Shown here: positions 24,446 to 32,188 of the stretch, piece after piece | Position numbering within the stretch: position 1 is the stretch's first letter | Layout of the letters: every line of letters begins with the position of its first letter | Notes under the pieces: model-generated | The model's input: the letters and a program-made list of their open reading frames with translations, nothing else | What the model was told of the DNA's origin: nothing | Database searches by the model: none | Position numbers and translations under genes: made by a program | DNA from: Devosia neptuniae | GTDB lineage: Bacteria; Pseudomonadota; Alphaproteobacteria; Rhizobiales; Devosiaceae | DNA length: 64,000 nucleotides | Assembly: GCF_025452235.1 (NCBI RefSeq) | Contig: NZ_CP104965.1 | Span: 2,848,501 to 2,912,500 of the forward strand | Direction of reading: 5' to 3'

Positions 24446-24559
24446 GATGGCTCCCAGAACGTGCCGACCCGAATCCGGACGGTATAAGCGGCATATATTG
24501 CCTATTTGGCGGCGGCAATTTGCAAATTGCGAGGCCGGCGCCGGTATTGCAGGGGTTAA

Positions 24560-24578
24560 TTAACACTTGATTAACCAT
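24560..24578 (+). promoter_or_regulatory. CtrA box between fliO and flgB
   Basis: TTAA-N7-TTAACCAT is an exact match to the two-half-site CtrA consensus TTAA-N7-TTAAC, with an additional TTAA directly before it. It lies 58 bases before the flgB ATG and 115 bases before the divergent fliO start, so it could serve both units. Confidence 0.7.
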
Positions 24579-24635
24579 GACCCGGCAAGATTTGCCCATC
24601 GCGCATTATCAGAAGACTCGCGGGGGTATCGGCCA

Positions 24636-25043
24636 ATGGGCCTTATGGACATGCCGGTTTTTGCCGCGCTCACCGACAAGATGCGCTGGCACCAGGCCCG
24701 TCAAGGCCTGCTTGCCGAAAACGTTGCCAATGCGGAAACGCCCAATTACCGCGGCCGTGATCTGGCGCAGTATGATTTTGCCGACCAGATGAGCGGTTTC
24801 TCCTCTGCCAGCGTCACCACGCTCGCCACCCAACCGATGCACTTTTCCGTGTCCAGCAGCGAAGGCGGGGCCTTCGGCGCCCAGCGCATGGCCAATTTCG
24901 AAATCACGCCGGAGGGGAATGGCGTCTCCCTCGAAGACGAGATGATGAAGGTGACCACCAACATGATGGACTATCAGGCCGCCACCACGGTCTACCAGAA
25001 GTCGATCAAGATCCTCAAAACCGCGCTTGGCCGCTCGGCCTAG
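24636..25043 (+). CDS. flgB: Flagellar proximal rod protein FlgB
   Basis: The 135-residue protein begins MGLMDMPVFAALTDKMRWHQ and carries the rod-protein motif NVANAETPNYRGRDLAQYDF and a C-terminal helix ending YQKSIKILKTALGR. FlgB is the first rod subunit above the MS ring. The ATG at 24636 follows GGGGG. It heads a six-gene unit under the CtrA-type site. Confidence 0.92.
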   Translation: MGLMDMPVFAALTDKMRWHQARQGLLAENVANAETPNYRGRDLAQYDFADQMSGFSSASVTTLATQPMHFSVSSSEGGAFGAQRMANFEITPEGNGVSLEDEMMKVTTNMMDYQAATTVYQKSIKILKTALGRSA

Positions 25044-25054
25044 GAGCCTTAAAC

Positions 25055-25465
25055 ATGGATTTCAATTCCTCGCTCCGCATCGCCGCTACGGGCCTGCACG
25101 CGCAGACCGCCCGCATGCGCGTCATCGCCGAAAACATCGCCAATGCCGACTCGGCCGGCAAGGCGCCGGGCGAGGAGCCCTATCGCCGCCGCGTCCCCAC
25201 CTTTCAGGCGCAGTATGATGCCGAAGTAGGGGGCAAGGTCGTCGAAGTGGGGCGCCTGGCCTATGACATGAGCGATTTCACCAGCCGCTACGAGCCCGGC
25301 CATCCGGCCGCCGATGCCAGCGGCTATGTGCAATATCCCAACGTCAACACGCTGATCGAGACGATGGATATGCGCGAGGCCCAGCGCACTTATGAAGCCA
25401 ATCTCAACGTCGTCACCGTCACCCGGCAGATGCTGGGCCGCACGCTCGATATTCTGCGCGGCTAA
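25055..25465 (+). CDS. flgC: Flagellar proximal rod protein FlgC
   Basis: The 136-residue protein has the N-terminal AATGLHAQTARMRVIAENIA with NADSAGKAPG and the C-terminal NVNTLIETMDMREAQRTYEA, both typical of FlgC. It is a rod component cotranscribed with flgB (11-base gap) and fliE. Confidence 0.94.
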   Translation: MDFNSSLRIAATGLHAQTARMRVIAENIANADSAGKAPGEEPYRRRVPTFQAQYDAEVGGKVVEVGRLAYDMSDFTSRYEPGHPAADASGYVQYPNVNTLIETMDMREAQRTYEANLNVVTVTRQMLGRTLDILRG

Positions 25466-25485
25466 GCGCGACAAGGATAAGCCAG

Positions 25486-25815
25486 ATGGTCACCACCCCG
25501 TTCAACGCCGCCACCGCCGCCTACGGCAATGCCAGCCGCCTGATCAACCAGGCCGCCAAGCCCACCACCGATCTCAGCGCTGCCGCCGGCGGCTCGGGCA
25601 ATAATTTCGCCAGTATGCTGGCCCAGCAGGTGCAGGGCGTGATGGATGCCGGCAAGACTTCGGACGCCATGGCGCTCGACATGGTCAATGGCAAGGCCAA
25701 TGTGGTGGATATGGTCACCGCCCTCAGCCAGACTGAACTGGCCATCGAAAGCATGGTCACGGTGCGTGATCGGGTGATCTCGGCCTATGAAGAAATCATG
25801 CGGATGCCGATCTGA
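25486..25815 (+). CDS. fliE: Flagellar hook-basal body complex protein FliE
   Basis: The 109-residue protein carries the FliE C-terminal signature DMVNGKANVVDMVTALSQTE with LAIESMVTVRDRVISAYEE. FliE joins the MS ring and export gate to the rod. It follows flgC by 20 bases. Confidence 0.92.
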   Translation: MVTTPFNAATAAYGNASRLINQAAKPTTDLSAAAGGSGNNFASMLAQQVQGVMDAGKTSDAMALDMVNGKANVVDMVTALSQTELAIESMVTVRDRVISAYEEIMRMPI

Positions 25816-25892
25816 CACTGACCCCCGCGCGGGAATGACGCGAGGGGAGTAGACTGGGCGCGTGGGCGACGATTCGCCCGACAGGACCTGCA

Positions 25893-26159
25893 ATGACCGG
25901 CGCCGAAGTTCTCGATATTTCCACCGATGGCATCTGGACACTGATCATCGTCGCCGCGCCGATGATGATCGTGGGTCTGCTGGTCGGCGTGGTCGTCGCG
26001 CTGTTCCAGGCGCTGACGCAGATCCAGGAACAGACCTTGGTCTTCGTGCCCAAGATCATCGCCATTTTCATCACCATGCTGATCACCCTGCCGTTCCTGG
26101 GCGCCACCATGGGCGGCTATATGAACCGGGTGATCGACATGATCATCGTGGGCGGCTGA
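25893..26159 (+). CDS. fliQ: Flagellar type III export apparatus protein FliQ
   Basis: The 88-residue protein has two hydrophobic helices (WTLIIVAAPMMIVGLLVGVV and IIAIFITMLITLPFLGATMG) around the conserved FQALTQIQEQTLVFVPK. FliQ is part of the helical export gate. Its stop shares one base with the fliR start (TGATG). Confidence 0.94.
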   Translation: MTGAEVLDISTDGIWTLIIVAAPMMIVGLLVGVVVALFQALTQIQEQTLVFVPKIIAIFITMLITLPFLGATMGGYMNRVIDMIIVGG

Positions 26160-26929
26160 TGATCACGATCGGGCTGGATTGGCTGCCCAATACCGCCTTT
26201 GTCTATTTGCTGTTGTTTTCCCGCATCGGCGCCATCCTGATGCTGATGCCCGCGCTGGGCGAAACCATGATCCCGGCGCGCATGCGGCTGGCTTTTGCCC
26301 TGGCCTTCACGCTGGTGGTCTATCCGCTGCTGGCACCCAACCTGCCCAATATGCCGGTGGATTTCATGGGCATTGTCGGACTGATCTTCCACGAACTGGC
26401 CATAGGGCTCATGCTGGGCGCCATTGCCCGCATCACGGTAATGGCGACGCAAGTTGCGGGCGCGGTCATCGCCTTCCAGTCCGGGTTGAGCGCCGCCATG
26501 GCCGCCGATCCGACCCAGGCGGGTGTGCAGGGCGCGGTGTTTGGCAGTTTCCTGTCCTTCCTCGGTGTCACGCTGATCTTTGCCACCGACCTGCACCACG
26601 TCGCCTTGGCCGCCACCTATGACAGCTATGTGGTGTTCGGCATCGACGCTCCGCTGATGTTCGACGATGCCGCTCAATTGGCGCTGCGCACTGTCGCCAG
26701 CGCTTTTTCCATCGGCATCCAGATGTCGGCGCCGTTCATCGTTTTCGGCCTCGTGTTCAACCTGGGCGCCGGCATCCTCGCCCGCCTGATGCCGGCGCTG
26801 CAGGTGTTTTTCCTGCTGATGCCGGCCAATGTGATGGTGGGGCTCATTCTTTTTGCCCTGCTGTTGACCATGATGATGGGCTGGTACATCACCGGCTTTG
26901 AGAACCATCTGGCGATGTGGAGGGGCTGA
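26159..26929 (+). CDS. fliR: Flagellar type III export apparatus protein FliR
   Basis: The 256-residue polytopic membrane protein has FSRIGAILMLMPALGETMIP, RMRLAFALAFTLVVYP and QVAGAVIAFQSGLSAAMAAD, with six or so membrane segments, ending with FFLLMPANVMVGLILFALLL. It completes the FliP-FliQ-FliR gate. The ATG at 26159 overlaps the fliQ stop; the longer frame upstream is antisense-like noise. Confidence 0.93.
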   Translation: MITIGLDWLPNTAFVYLLLFSRIGAILMLMPALGETMIPARMRLAFALAFTLVVYPLLAPNLPNMPVDFMGIVGLIFHELAIGLMLGAIARITVMATQVAGAVIAFQSGLSAAMAADPTQAGVQGAVFGSFLSFLGVTLIFATDLHHVALAATYDSYVVFGIDAPLMFDDAAQLALRTVASAFSIGIQMSAPFIVFGLVFNLGAGILARLMPALQVFFLLMPANVMVGLILFALLLTMMMGWYITGFENHLAMWRG

Positions 26930-28012
26930 GTGTCAGACGAAGCTCCGGAACAAGCCAGTAAAACAGAAGACCCTTCTCAAAAGAAGCTGGAGGACGCCCA
27001 TCAGAAGGGCGATGTCGCCAAGAGCCAGGAGGTGACCACCTGGTTCATGCTGCTCGGCTCGGCCACCATTTTCGCCATGATGGCGCCCTCGACCAGCGCG
27101 AGTCTCATGGAATCGCTCAAGGTGGTGATGACCAATGCCGATCAGTTCGAGTTGGGCGGTTCGGGCTTTGCGGTGTTCTTCAATGGCTTGGCGCTGGCGC
27201 TGCTCGGCACAATTCTCGTGCCGCTGGCCATTCTGACCTTTTGCGGGGTGGCCGCCAATCTCATCCAGCATCGGCCTCTGATCTCGACCGAACCGATCAC
27301 CCCGAAATTCTCCAAGATTTCCCCGCTCGCCGGTTTCAAGCGACTGTTTTCGACGGAATCCCTGGTCAATTTCGGCAAGGGCCTGCTCAAGATCTGCATC
27401 GTGGGCACGGTGCTGTTCTACGTCGTCTGGCCCGAGCGCGACCGCCTCGACACCATGATGACGGCCGACCCGCTCATCATCCTGGCTGATTTCCAGGAGA
27501 TCGGCCTCAAGATTTTCGGCGCAACGCTTGCCGTGCTGACCATCATCGCCTTGGCCGATTACATCTATGTCCGCCAGAAATGGTGGAAGCGGCAGATGAT
27601 GACCGTGCAGGAAACCCGCGACGAATATAAGCAGATGGAAGGCGACCCCAAGATCAAGGGCCGCATCCGCCAGATGCGGCAGGATCGCGCCCGCAAGCGC
27701 ATGATGGCCTCGGTGCCCGACGCCACCGTGGTGATCACCAACCCCACCCACTTTGCCGTGGCGCTGAAATACGACCGCTCGATGGGCGCCCCGCAATGCG
27801 TCGCCAAGGGTGCCGATGCAGTGGCCTTGCGCATCCGCGAAGTGGCCAAGGAAAATGACGTGCCCATCGTCGAAAATCCCCCGCTGGCCCGCGCGCTGTT
27901 CGCCAGCGTCGATATCGACGACGTCATCCCGGGCGAACATTTCCAGGCCGTCGCCGAAGTCATCGGCTTCGTCATGCGCCTCAAGAAACCCGGCGGCTGG
28001 AAGGCGGGGTAG
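26930..28012 (+). CDS. flhB: Flagellar export switch protein FlhB
   Basis: The 360-residue protein has the N-terminal KTEDPSQKKLEDAHQKGDVA, four membrane helices and a cytoplasmic autocleavage domain with Asn-Pro-Thr-His at residues 271-274 (VVITNPTHFAVALKYDRSMG). Cleavage at NPTH switches export from rod/hook to filament substrates. The GTG start directly abuts the fliR stop. It is the last gene of the flgB unit. FlhA is not in this window. Confidence 0.95.
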   Translation: MSDEAPEQASKTEDPSQKKLEDAHQKGDVAKSQEVTTWFMLLGSATIFAMMAPSTSASLMESLKVVMTNADQFELGGSGFAVFFNGLALALLGTILVPLAILTFCGVAANLIQHRPLISTEPITPKFSKISPLAGFKRLFSTESLVNFGKGLLKICIVGTVLFYVVWPERDRLDTMMTADPLIILADFQEIGLKIFGATLAVLTIIALADYIYVRQKWWKRQMMTVQETRDEYKQMEGDPKIKGRIRQMRQDRARKRMMASVPDATVVITNPTHFAVALKYDRSMGAPQCVAKGADAVALRIREVAKENDVPIVENPPLARALFASVDIDDVIPGEHFQAVAEVIGFVMRLKKPGGWKAG

Positions 28013-28029
28013 GGGCGCCTCCTTCCCAC

Positions 28030-28065
28030 CGCTCTCCCTCGGGCTCGACGCGAGGGCCACTCGCC
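28030..28065. repeat. 36-bp dispersed element containing an 8-bp hairpin
   Basis: The sequence from CGCTCTCCCTCGGGCTCGAC to CACTCGCC recurs with one mismatch at 55403-55438. Its centre, CCCTCGGG-CTCGA-C(C/G)CGAGGG, forms a short stem. Both copies lie just after stop codons (flhB here, the inositol-monophosphatase gene there). Confidence 0.6.
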
Positions 28066-28208
28066 ACTTGCGCCGGGCCAGACGTGTGGCGCTTTTTCAC
28101 GCCGGTGTTTATAACTTTGTTCACCCTCCCAACGGGTCGGTTCCTTTGCTAGACCTGTCGCAGGCCCTGATTCGCCCCGACTCACCGTCATCCGGAGCAC
28201 CACGACCC

Positions 28209-30779
28209 ATGGCATCGACGCCGCTCGGCGAGGACACCTATCCCGATCCACTTCTGGCCTCCGAGCGCAGCAGCGCCGGGCTGTGGCGCGTTGTGGCCCT
28301 GGGCGTGGCGCTGGTAGCGTTGGCCGTCGTCTTTTCCTTCTTCAGCGACCGGATCCCGATGGATCTGGTGATGACCTTTGTCGGCATCCTGGCCGTGGTC
28401 GGCGTGTTCTGCCTGTTCGGGTTGGCCGCGGGCCTGTTCCGCTTTGCCGGCAACGCGGAACGCCGCACCATTTCCCGCGCCGTGGTCGATAGCCTGCCCT
28501 TCGGCGCGGTGGTGTCCGATCGCGACGGCAAGATTTCCTACGTCAACGCCCACTATGGCAATTTCAGTGGCGCGCTGAACAATGGCTTGCCCGTGGGCGT
28601 GCCGCGCCTGTTCGCCGGCCAGTCCGACGCCAGCGAAGCGATTTATCGCCTCTCCCGTGCCGCCAAGGATGGCCGCAGTGCGGTCGAAGATATCCGCCTC
28701 GTCGGTGGACTGGGTGGCTCGCAGGCCGAGAGCGCACGCCCCTTCTGGTATCGCGTCGCCGTGCGCCCCTTGCCCGAGAGCGACGAAACCAAAAAGCCGC
28801 TGGTCATCTGGTCGGTGGAAGACATCACCCGCGACCGCGACAACAATGAGAGCGCCTTCCGCGACCTGCAGCGCGCCATCGATTATCTCGATCATTCCCC
28901 GGCCGGCTTCTTCTCGGCCGACGCGCATGGCCGCATTCAATATCTCAATTCGACGCTATCGGATTGGCTCGGCTACGACCTGGCCGAGTTCAATGCCGGC
29001 CATCTGGGCCTCTCCGACATCGTGCGCGGCGACGGCGCGACGCTGTTGATGCGTGGCCGTGGCGATGGCGAGATTTCGACGGAAGTCATCGATATCGACC
29101 TGGTCCGCCGCAATGGTACCAGCCTTCCCGTGCGCCTGCTGCATCGCGCCGCCCGCATGGCCGATGGTGAATTGGGCGAGACGCGCACCTTGGTGCTCGA
29201 CATGTCGAGCGCCCCCGACACCGAGGAAGAGCTGCGCGCCGCCGAAGTGCGGTTCTCGCGCTTCTTCAACGACACCCCGTTTGCCATTGCCACGCTGGAT
29301 GGTGAAGGTCGCATTATCCGCACCAATGCCCCGTTCGGGCGCATTTTCAAATGGTCGGGCGAGGAAAAAAGCCTCGAAATGCAGCCGCTGAGCGAACTAA
29401 TCGGGGAGGGCAGCCGCGACAAGTTTGCCCGCGCCATCGGCGACGCTACGGCGAACCGCTCCGAGGTCGAGCCGGTCGATGCTCTGCTCAATGCCGAGGG
29501 CGATCATGCCGTGCGGCTTTATCTGTCGGCATCGGAGCTCAGCGAAGGCTCGGCCGAGCAGGTCAATGTCTATGCCCTCGACATGACTGACCAGCGCAAG
29601 CTGGAAGCTCAGTTCGCCCAGAGCCAGAAAATGCAGGCTGTGGGCCAACTCGCGGGCGGCGTAGCGCATGATTTCAACAATCTGCTGACCGCCATTATCG
29701 GCTTTTCCGACCTGCTCCTGCTCAAGCACAAGCCGGGCGATCCCTCGTTCAGCGAATTGATGCAGATCAAGCAGAATGCCAATCGCGCCGCGGGCCTGAC
29801 CCGGCAATTGCTGGCGTTCTCGCGCCGGCAGACGCTGCGTCCGCAAGTGCTCGAACTGCCGCTGATCGTTGATGATCTGACCGTGCTGCTCAAGCGCATG
29901 ATCGGGGAGAAGAATACGCTCACCGTCGAGCATGGCCGCAATATCTGGCCGGTCCGGGCCGATGTGGTGCAGCTCGAACAGGTCATCATCAACCTCGTGG
30001 TCAATGCCCGCGACGCCATGCCTGATGGCGGCGCCATCACCATCCGCACTTCCAATGTCGAGCAGGCCGAGGCCGAACGTCTGACCTTCGAGGGCATGGT
30101 GCCGGCCGATTTCGTTTTGATCGACGTGCAAGATACCGGCACCGGCATGAGCCAGGACGTCATCGCCAAGATTTTCGAGCCCTTCTTCACCACCAAGGAA
30201 TTGGGCAAGGGCACGGGCCTTGGCCTCTCGACGGTCTATGGCATCGTCAAGCAGACCGAGGGCTATATCTATCCGGTCTCGACCGTCGGGGTCGGCACGA
30301 CCTTCAAGATTTTCCTGCCCCGCCATGTGCCCAATGAGAACGAAGTGGCCAGCAAGGTGGCTATTGCAGCCCCGGCGCGCGATCTCACCGGCCAGGAACG
30401 TATTCTGCTGGTGGAAGACGAGGAAAGTGTGCGCGCCTTCTCCGCTCGCGCCCTGCGTGCCACGGGCTATGAAGTGTTCGAGGCCGATGGCGGCGAAGAA
30501 GCGCTCGAGGTGCTCGAAGATATCGACTTCAAGATCGATCTGATGATTTCCGACGTCGTGATGCCGGAAATGGACGGGCCGAGCCTGCTCAAGCATGTGC
30601 GCAAGCAAATGCCTGACCTCAAGGTGATTTTCGTCTCCGGCTATGCCGAGGAAAGCGTGCGCCGCGATATCGAGGACGACCAGAGCGTGGACTTCCTGCC
30701 CAAGCCCTATTCGCTCGATCAGATCAATTCCAAGGTCAAGGAAGTGCTGCAGCGGCTGGGCAAGGGCGAGGTCAATTGA
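28209..30779 (+). CDS. cckA: Hybrid sensor histidine kinase CckA
   Basis: The 856-residue protein has two membrane helices (residues 24-75), PAS-like sensor domains (about 90-210, 215-340 and 345-460), a HisKA domain with the phospho-accepting His487 in GGVAHDFNNLLTAI, an HATPase domain (NLVVNARDAMPDGG, DTGTGMSQDV, GTGLGLSTVYGIVKQTEGYI in parts) and a C-terminal receiver with Asp782 (LMISDVVMPEMDG). This layout is that of CckA, which feeds phosphate through ChpT to CtrA and CpdR and so controls cell cycle and motility. A CGGAG lies 11 bases before the ATG. CtrA-type sites occur in the flagellar genes just upstream. Confidence 0.9.
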   Translation: MASTPLGEDTYPDPLLASERSSAGLWRVVALGVALVALAVVFSFFSDRIPMDLVMTFVGILAVVGVFCLFGLAAGLFRFAGNAERRTISRAVVDSLPFGAVVSDRDGKISYVNAHYGNFSGALNNGLPVGVPRLFAGQSDASEAIYRLSRAAKDGRSAVEDIRLVGGLGGSQAESARPFWYRVAVRPLPESDETKKPLVIWSVEDITRDRDNNESAFRDLQRAIDYLDHSPAGFFSADAHGRIQYLNSTLSDWLGYDLAEFNAGHLGLSDIVRGDGATLLMRGRGDGEISTEVIDIDLVRRNGTSLPVRLLHRAARMADGELGETRTLVLDMSSAPDTEEELRAAEVRFSRFFNDTPFAIATLDGEGRIIRTNAPFGRIFKWSGEEKSLEMQPLSELIGEGSRDKFARAIGDATANRSEVEPVDALLNAEGDHAVRLYLSASELSEGSAEQVNVYALDMTDQRKLEAQFAQSQKMQAVGQLAGGVAHDFNNLLTAIIGFSDLLLLKHKPGDPSFSELMQIKQNANRAAGLTRQLLAFSRRQTLRPQVLELPLIVDDLTVLLKRMIGEKNTLTVEHGRNIWPVRADVVQLEQVIINLVVNARDAMPDGGAITIRTSNVEQAEAERLTFEGMVPADFVLIDVQDTGTGMSQDVIAKIFEPFFTTKELGKGTGLGLSTVYGIVKQTEGYIYPVSTVGVGTTFKIFLPRHVPNENEVASKVAIAAPARDLTGQERILLVEDEESVRAFSARALRATGYEVFEADGGEEALEVLEDIDFKIDLMISDVVMPEMDGPSLLKHVRKQMPDLKVIFVSGYAEESVRRDIEDDQSVDFLPKPYSLDQINSKVKEVLQRLGKGEVN

Positions 30780-31168
30780 ACGAGTTGGGTCGCTTCGGCG
30801 GCGCCGAGTTCAATGTGCTAGGAGAGCCCCTGCAACCCTGTTCCAGTGATCCGCTCACCGGCTTTTTCCGCACCGGCTATTGCGCCGCCGGACCAGACAG
30901 CGCCGCTGTGCACCTGGTCTGCATTGAGGCGACCGACGAATTCCTCGAATTCTCCGCCTCGGTCGGCAATGACCTCTCGACACCACATCCGGAATTCTCG
31001 TTTCCGGGTCTGGTGAGCGGCAACCGGTGGTGCCTCGTTGCCGGCCGCTGGGCCCAAGCCCATGCCGCTGGCAAGGCGCCAAAGGTGTTCCTGCGCTCGA
31101 CCAATCAGGCGGTACTCGGACTTATCCCCCTTGGCGTGCTCAAGGCTTATGCTCTGGATTTGAACTAG
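30776..31168 (+). CDS. DUF2237 family protein
   Basis: The 130-residue protein shows the DUF2237 pattern: NVLGEPLQPCSSDPLTGFFR, the middle segment TDEFLEFSASVGNDLSTPHP and FPGLVSGNRWCLVAGRW. Structures in the family exist, but no role is established to my knowledge. The likely TTG start overlaps the cckA stop (TTGA), so it is translationally coupled to cckA; the functional meaning is unclear. Confidence 0.8.
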   Translation: MNELGRFGGAEFNVLGEPLQPCSSDPLTGFFRTGYCAAGPDSAAVHLVCIEATDEFLEFSASVGNDLSTPHPEFSFPGLVSGNRWCLVAGRWAQAHAAGKAPKVFLRSTNQAVLGLIPLGVLKAYALDLN

Positions 31169-31176
31169 GGCAGTAG

Positions 31177-31269
31177 AGACCTCATGGTGAGCCTGTCGAA
31201 CCACGAGGTCGCGCGAGTGGAGATTGGGGTGCCACGACCTCGTCCTTCGACAAGCTCAGGATGAGGTCT
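31177..31269. repeat. Palindromic repeat, family A (93 bp)
   Basis: Arms 31177-31211 and 31235-31269 are inverted copies with five differences, four of them paired GG/CC swaps. The arm core GACCTCATCCTGAGCTTGTC also occurs after alaS at 39637-39669. It lies between convergent genes (DUF2237 and SRPBCC) and could fold as a terminator for either. Confidence 0.65.
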
Positions 31270-31281
31270 ACTGGGGGCGGG

Positions 31282-31770
31282 TCAGGAACCCCACCCCTCC
31301 GCCAGCAACGCATCGAGATGCTGGAAACTCATCTCCATGCCCTCGGCCATGCCCGTCGCCGCAATCTGATCCCGCAGGGCCTTGGACGCATAAGTCAGCC
31401 GATTGACCACCGTGGTGCCCTCCGGCTTTTCCGCAAAATCCACCGCAGACTTCGACGTCCCACCTGTCGCGTCCTGATCGAACGCCTCTTCGCTCAGAAT
31501 ATGCTCCGGCACAGCGATGGCATGGATCACGCCGGACATGGCCAGACGTTCCTCGCCCTTGTGCCATTCATAGCGGTAGCGGCCACCCGGCCGGGGCTCA
31601 AAGACGCAGACTGGCATGGTCCAGCCCGGCGGGCCGGTAAGCCAGCGCTTGATCAGCGGCGGCTGGGTGTAGCAGGCAAAAACCAGATGCCGGGGCGCAG
31701 CAAAGTCGCGCTCGGTGAGAATTTCGGTGTCGCTGGGCATGGATATCCGCAACGGTCCGCCAAATGCCAT
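31282..31770 (-). CDS. SRPBCC (AHSA1-type) domain protein
   Basis: The 162-residue protein begins its domain with TERDFAAPRHLVFACYTQPP and continues KRWLTGPPGW and GGRYRYEWHKGEE, the pattern of activator-of-Hsp90-ATPase-like START-fold proteins. These bind hydrophobic ligands; the ligand here is unknown. The ATG at 31770 has GGGAGA upstream, 11 bases after the arsR stop. The ArsR/SRPBCC pairing is common, and the regulator presumably controls both. Confidence 0.83.
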   Translation of the reverse strand: MAFGGPLRISMPSDTEILTERDFAAPRHLVFACYTQPPLIKRWLTGPPGWTMPVCVFEPRPGGRYRYEWHKGEERLAMSGVIHAIAVPEHILSEEAFDQDATGGTSKSAVDFAEKPEGTTVVNRLTYASKALRDQIAATGMAEGMEMSFQHLDALLAEGWGS

Positions 31771-31781
31771 CCTGCTCTCCC

Positions 31782-32132
31782 TCAGGTCTTGCCCGTCATC
31801 GCCTCGAGCCGCTTGAGTTCATCCAGCAGGTCATCGAGCCGATCGAACTGGGATTCCCAATATTTGCGATATTCGATCAGCCAGCCTGTCGCCTCGGCCA
31901 GCGGCTGCGCCTCGAGCTTGCAGGGTCGCCGCTGGGCGTCGCGGCCACGGGAAATCAGCCCAGCATTCTCCAGCACTTTGAGATGCTTGGAGATGGCCGG
32001 CTGGCTCATATCAAAGGGCTCGGCAAGCTCCATAACCGATGCCTCGCCCTGCGCCAGCCGCGCCAGAATGGCGCGCCGGGTCGGGTCGGACAGGGCCTGG
32101 AACGTGGCGTCGAGATTGGCAGACGTCGGCAT
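31782..32132 (-). CDS. ArsR family transcriptional regulator
   Basis: The 116-residue winged-helix protein has FQALSDPTRRAILARLAQGE and the recognition region MSQPAISKHLKVLENAGLIS. The metal-binding cysteines of classical ArsR are absent, as in the metal-independent subgroup paired with SRPBCC genes. It heads a two-gene unit and probably represses itself through the GGTT/AACC array just upstream. Confidence 0.88.
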   Translation of the reverse strand: MPTSANLDATFQALSDPTRRAILARLAQGEASVMELAEPFDMSQPAISKHLKVLENAGLISRGRDAQRRPCKLEAQPLAEATGWLIEYRKYWESQFDRLDDLLDELKRLEAMTGKT

Positions 32133-32143
32133 GAATGACCTTT

Positions 32144-32163
32144 GGTTGCAAAACCGTTTGGTT
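32144..32163. promoter_or_regulatory. ArsR operator candidate
   Basis: GGTT-N4-AACC-N4-GGTT forms two overlapping dyads ending 12 bases upstream of the arsR ATG. AACC-N4-GGTT dyads fit autoregulatory sites of ArsR regulators paired with SRPBCC genes. Confidence 0.5.
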
Positions 32164-32188
32164 ATTCAACGCCTGTTCGGCGTAGTCG

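Noticed and set aside
23813..24563. Plus-strand Ser/Arg-rich open frame over fliO
   Set aside because: Antisense to fliO, with a composition driven by codon shadowing; no start signal.
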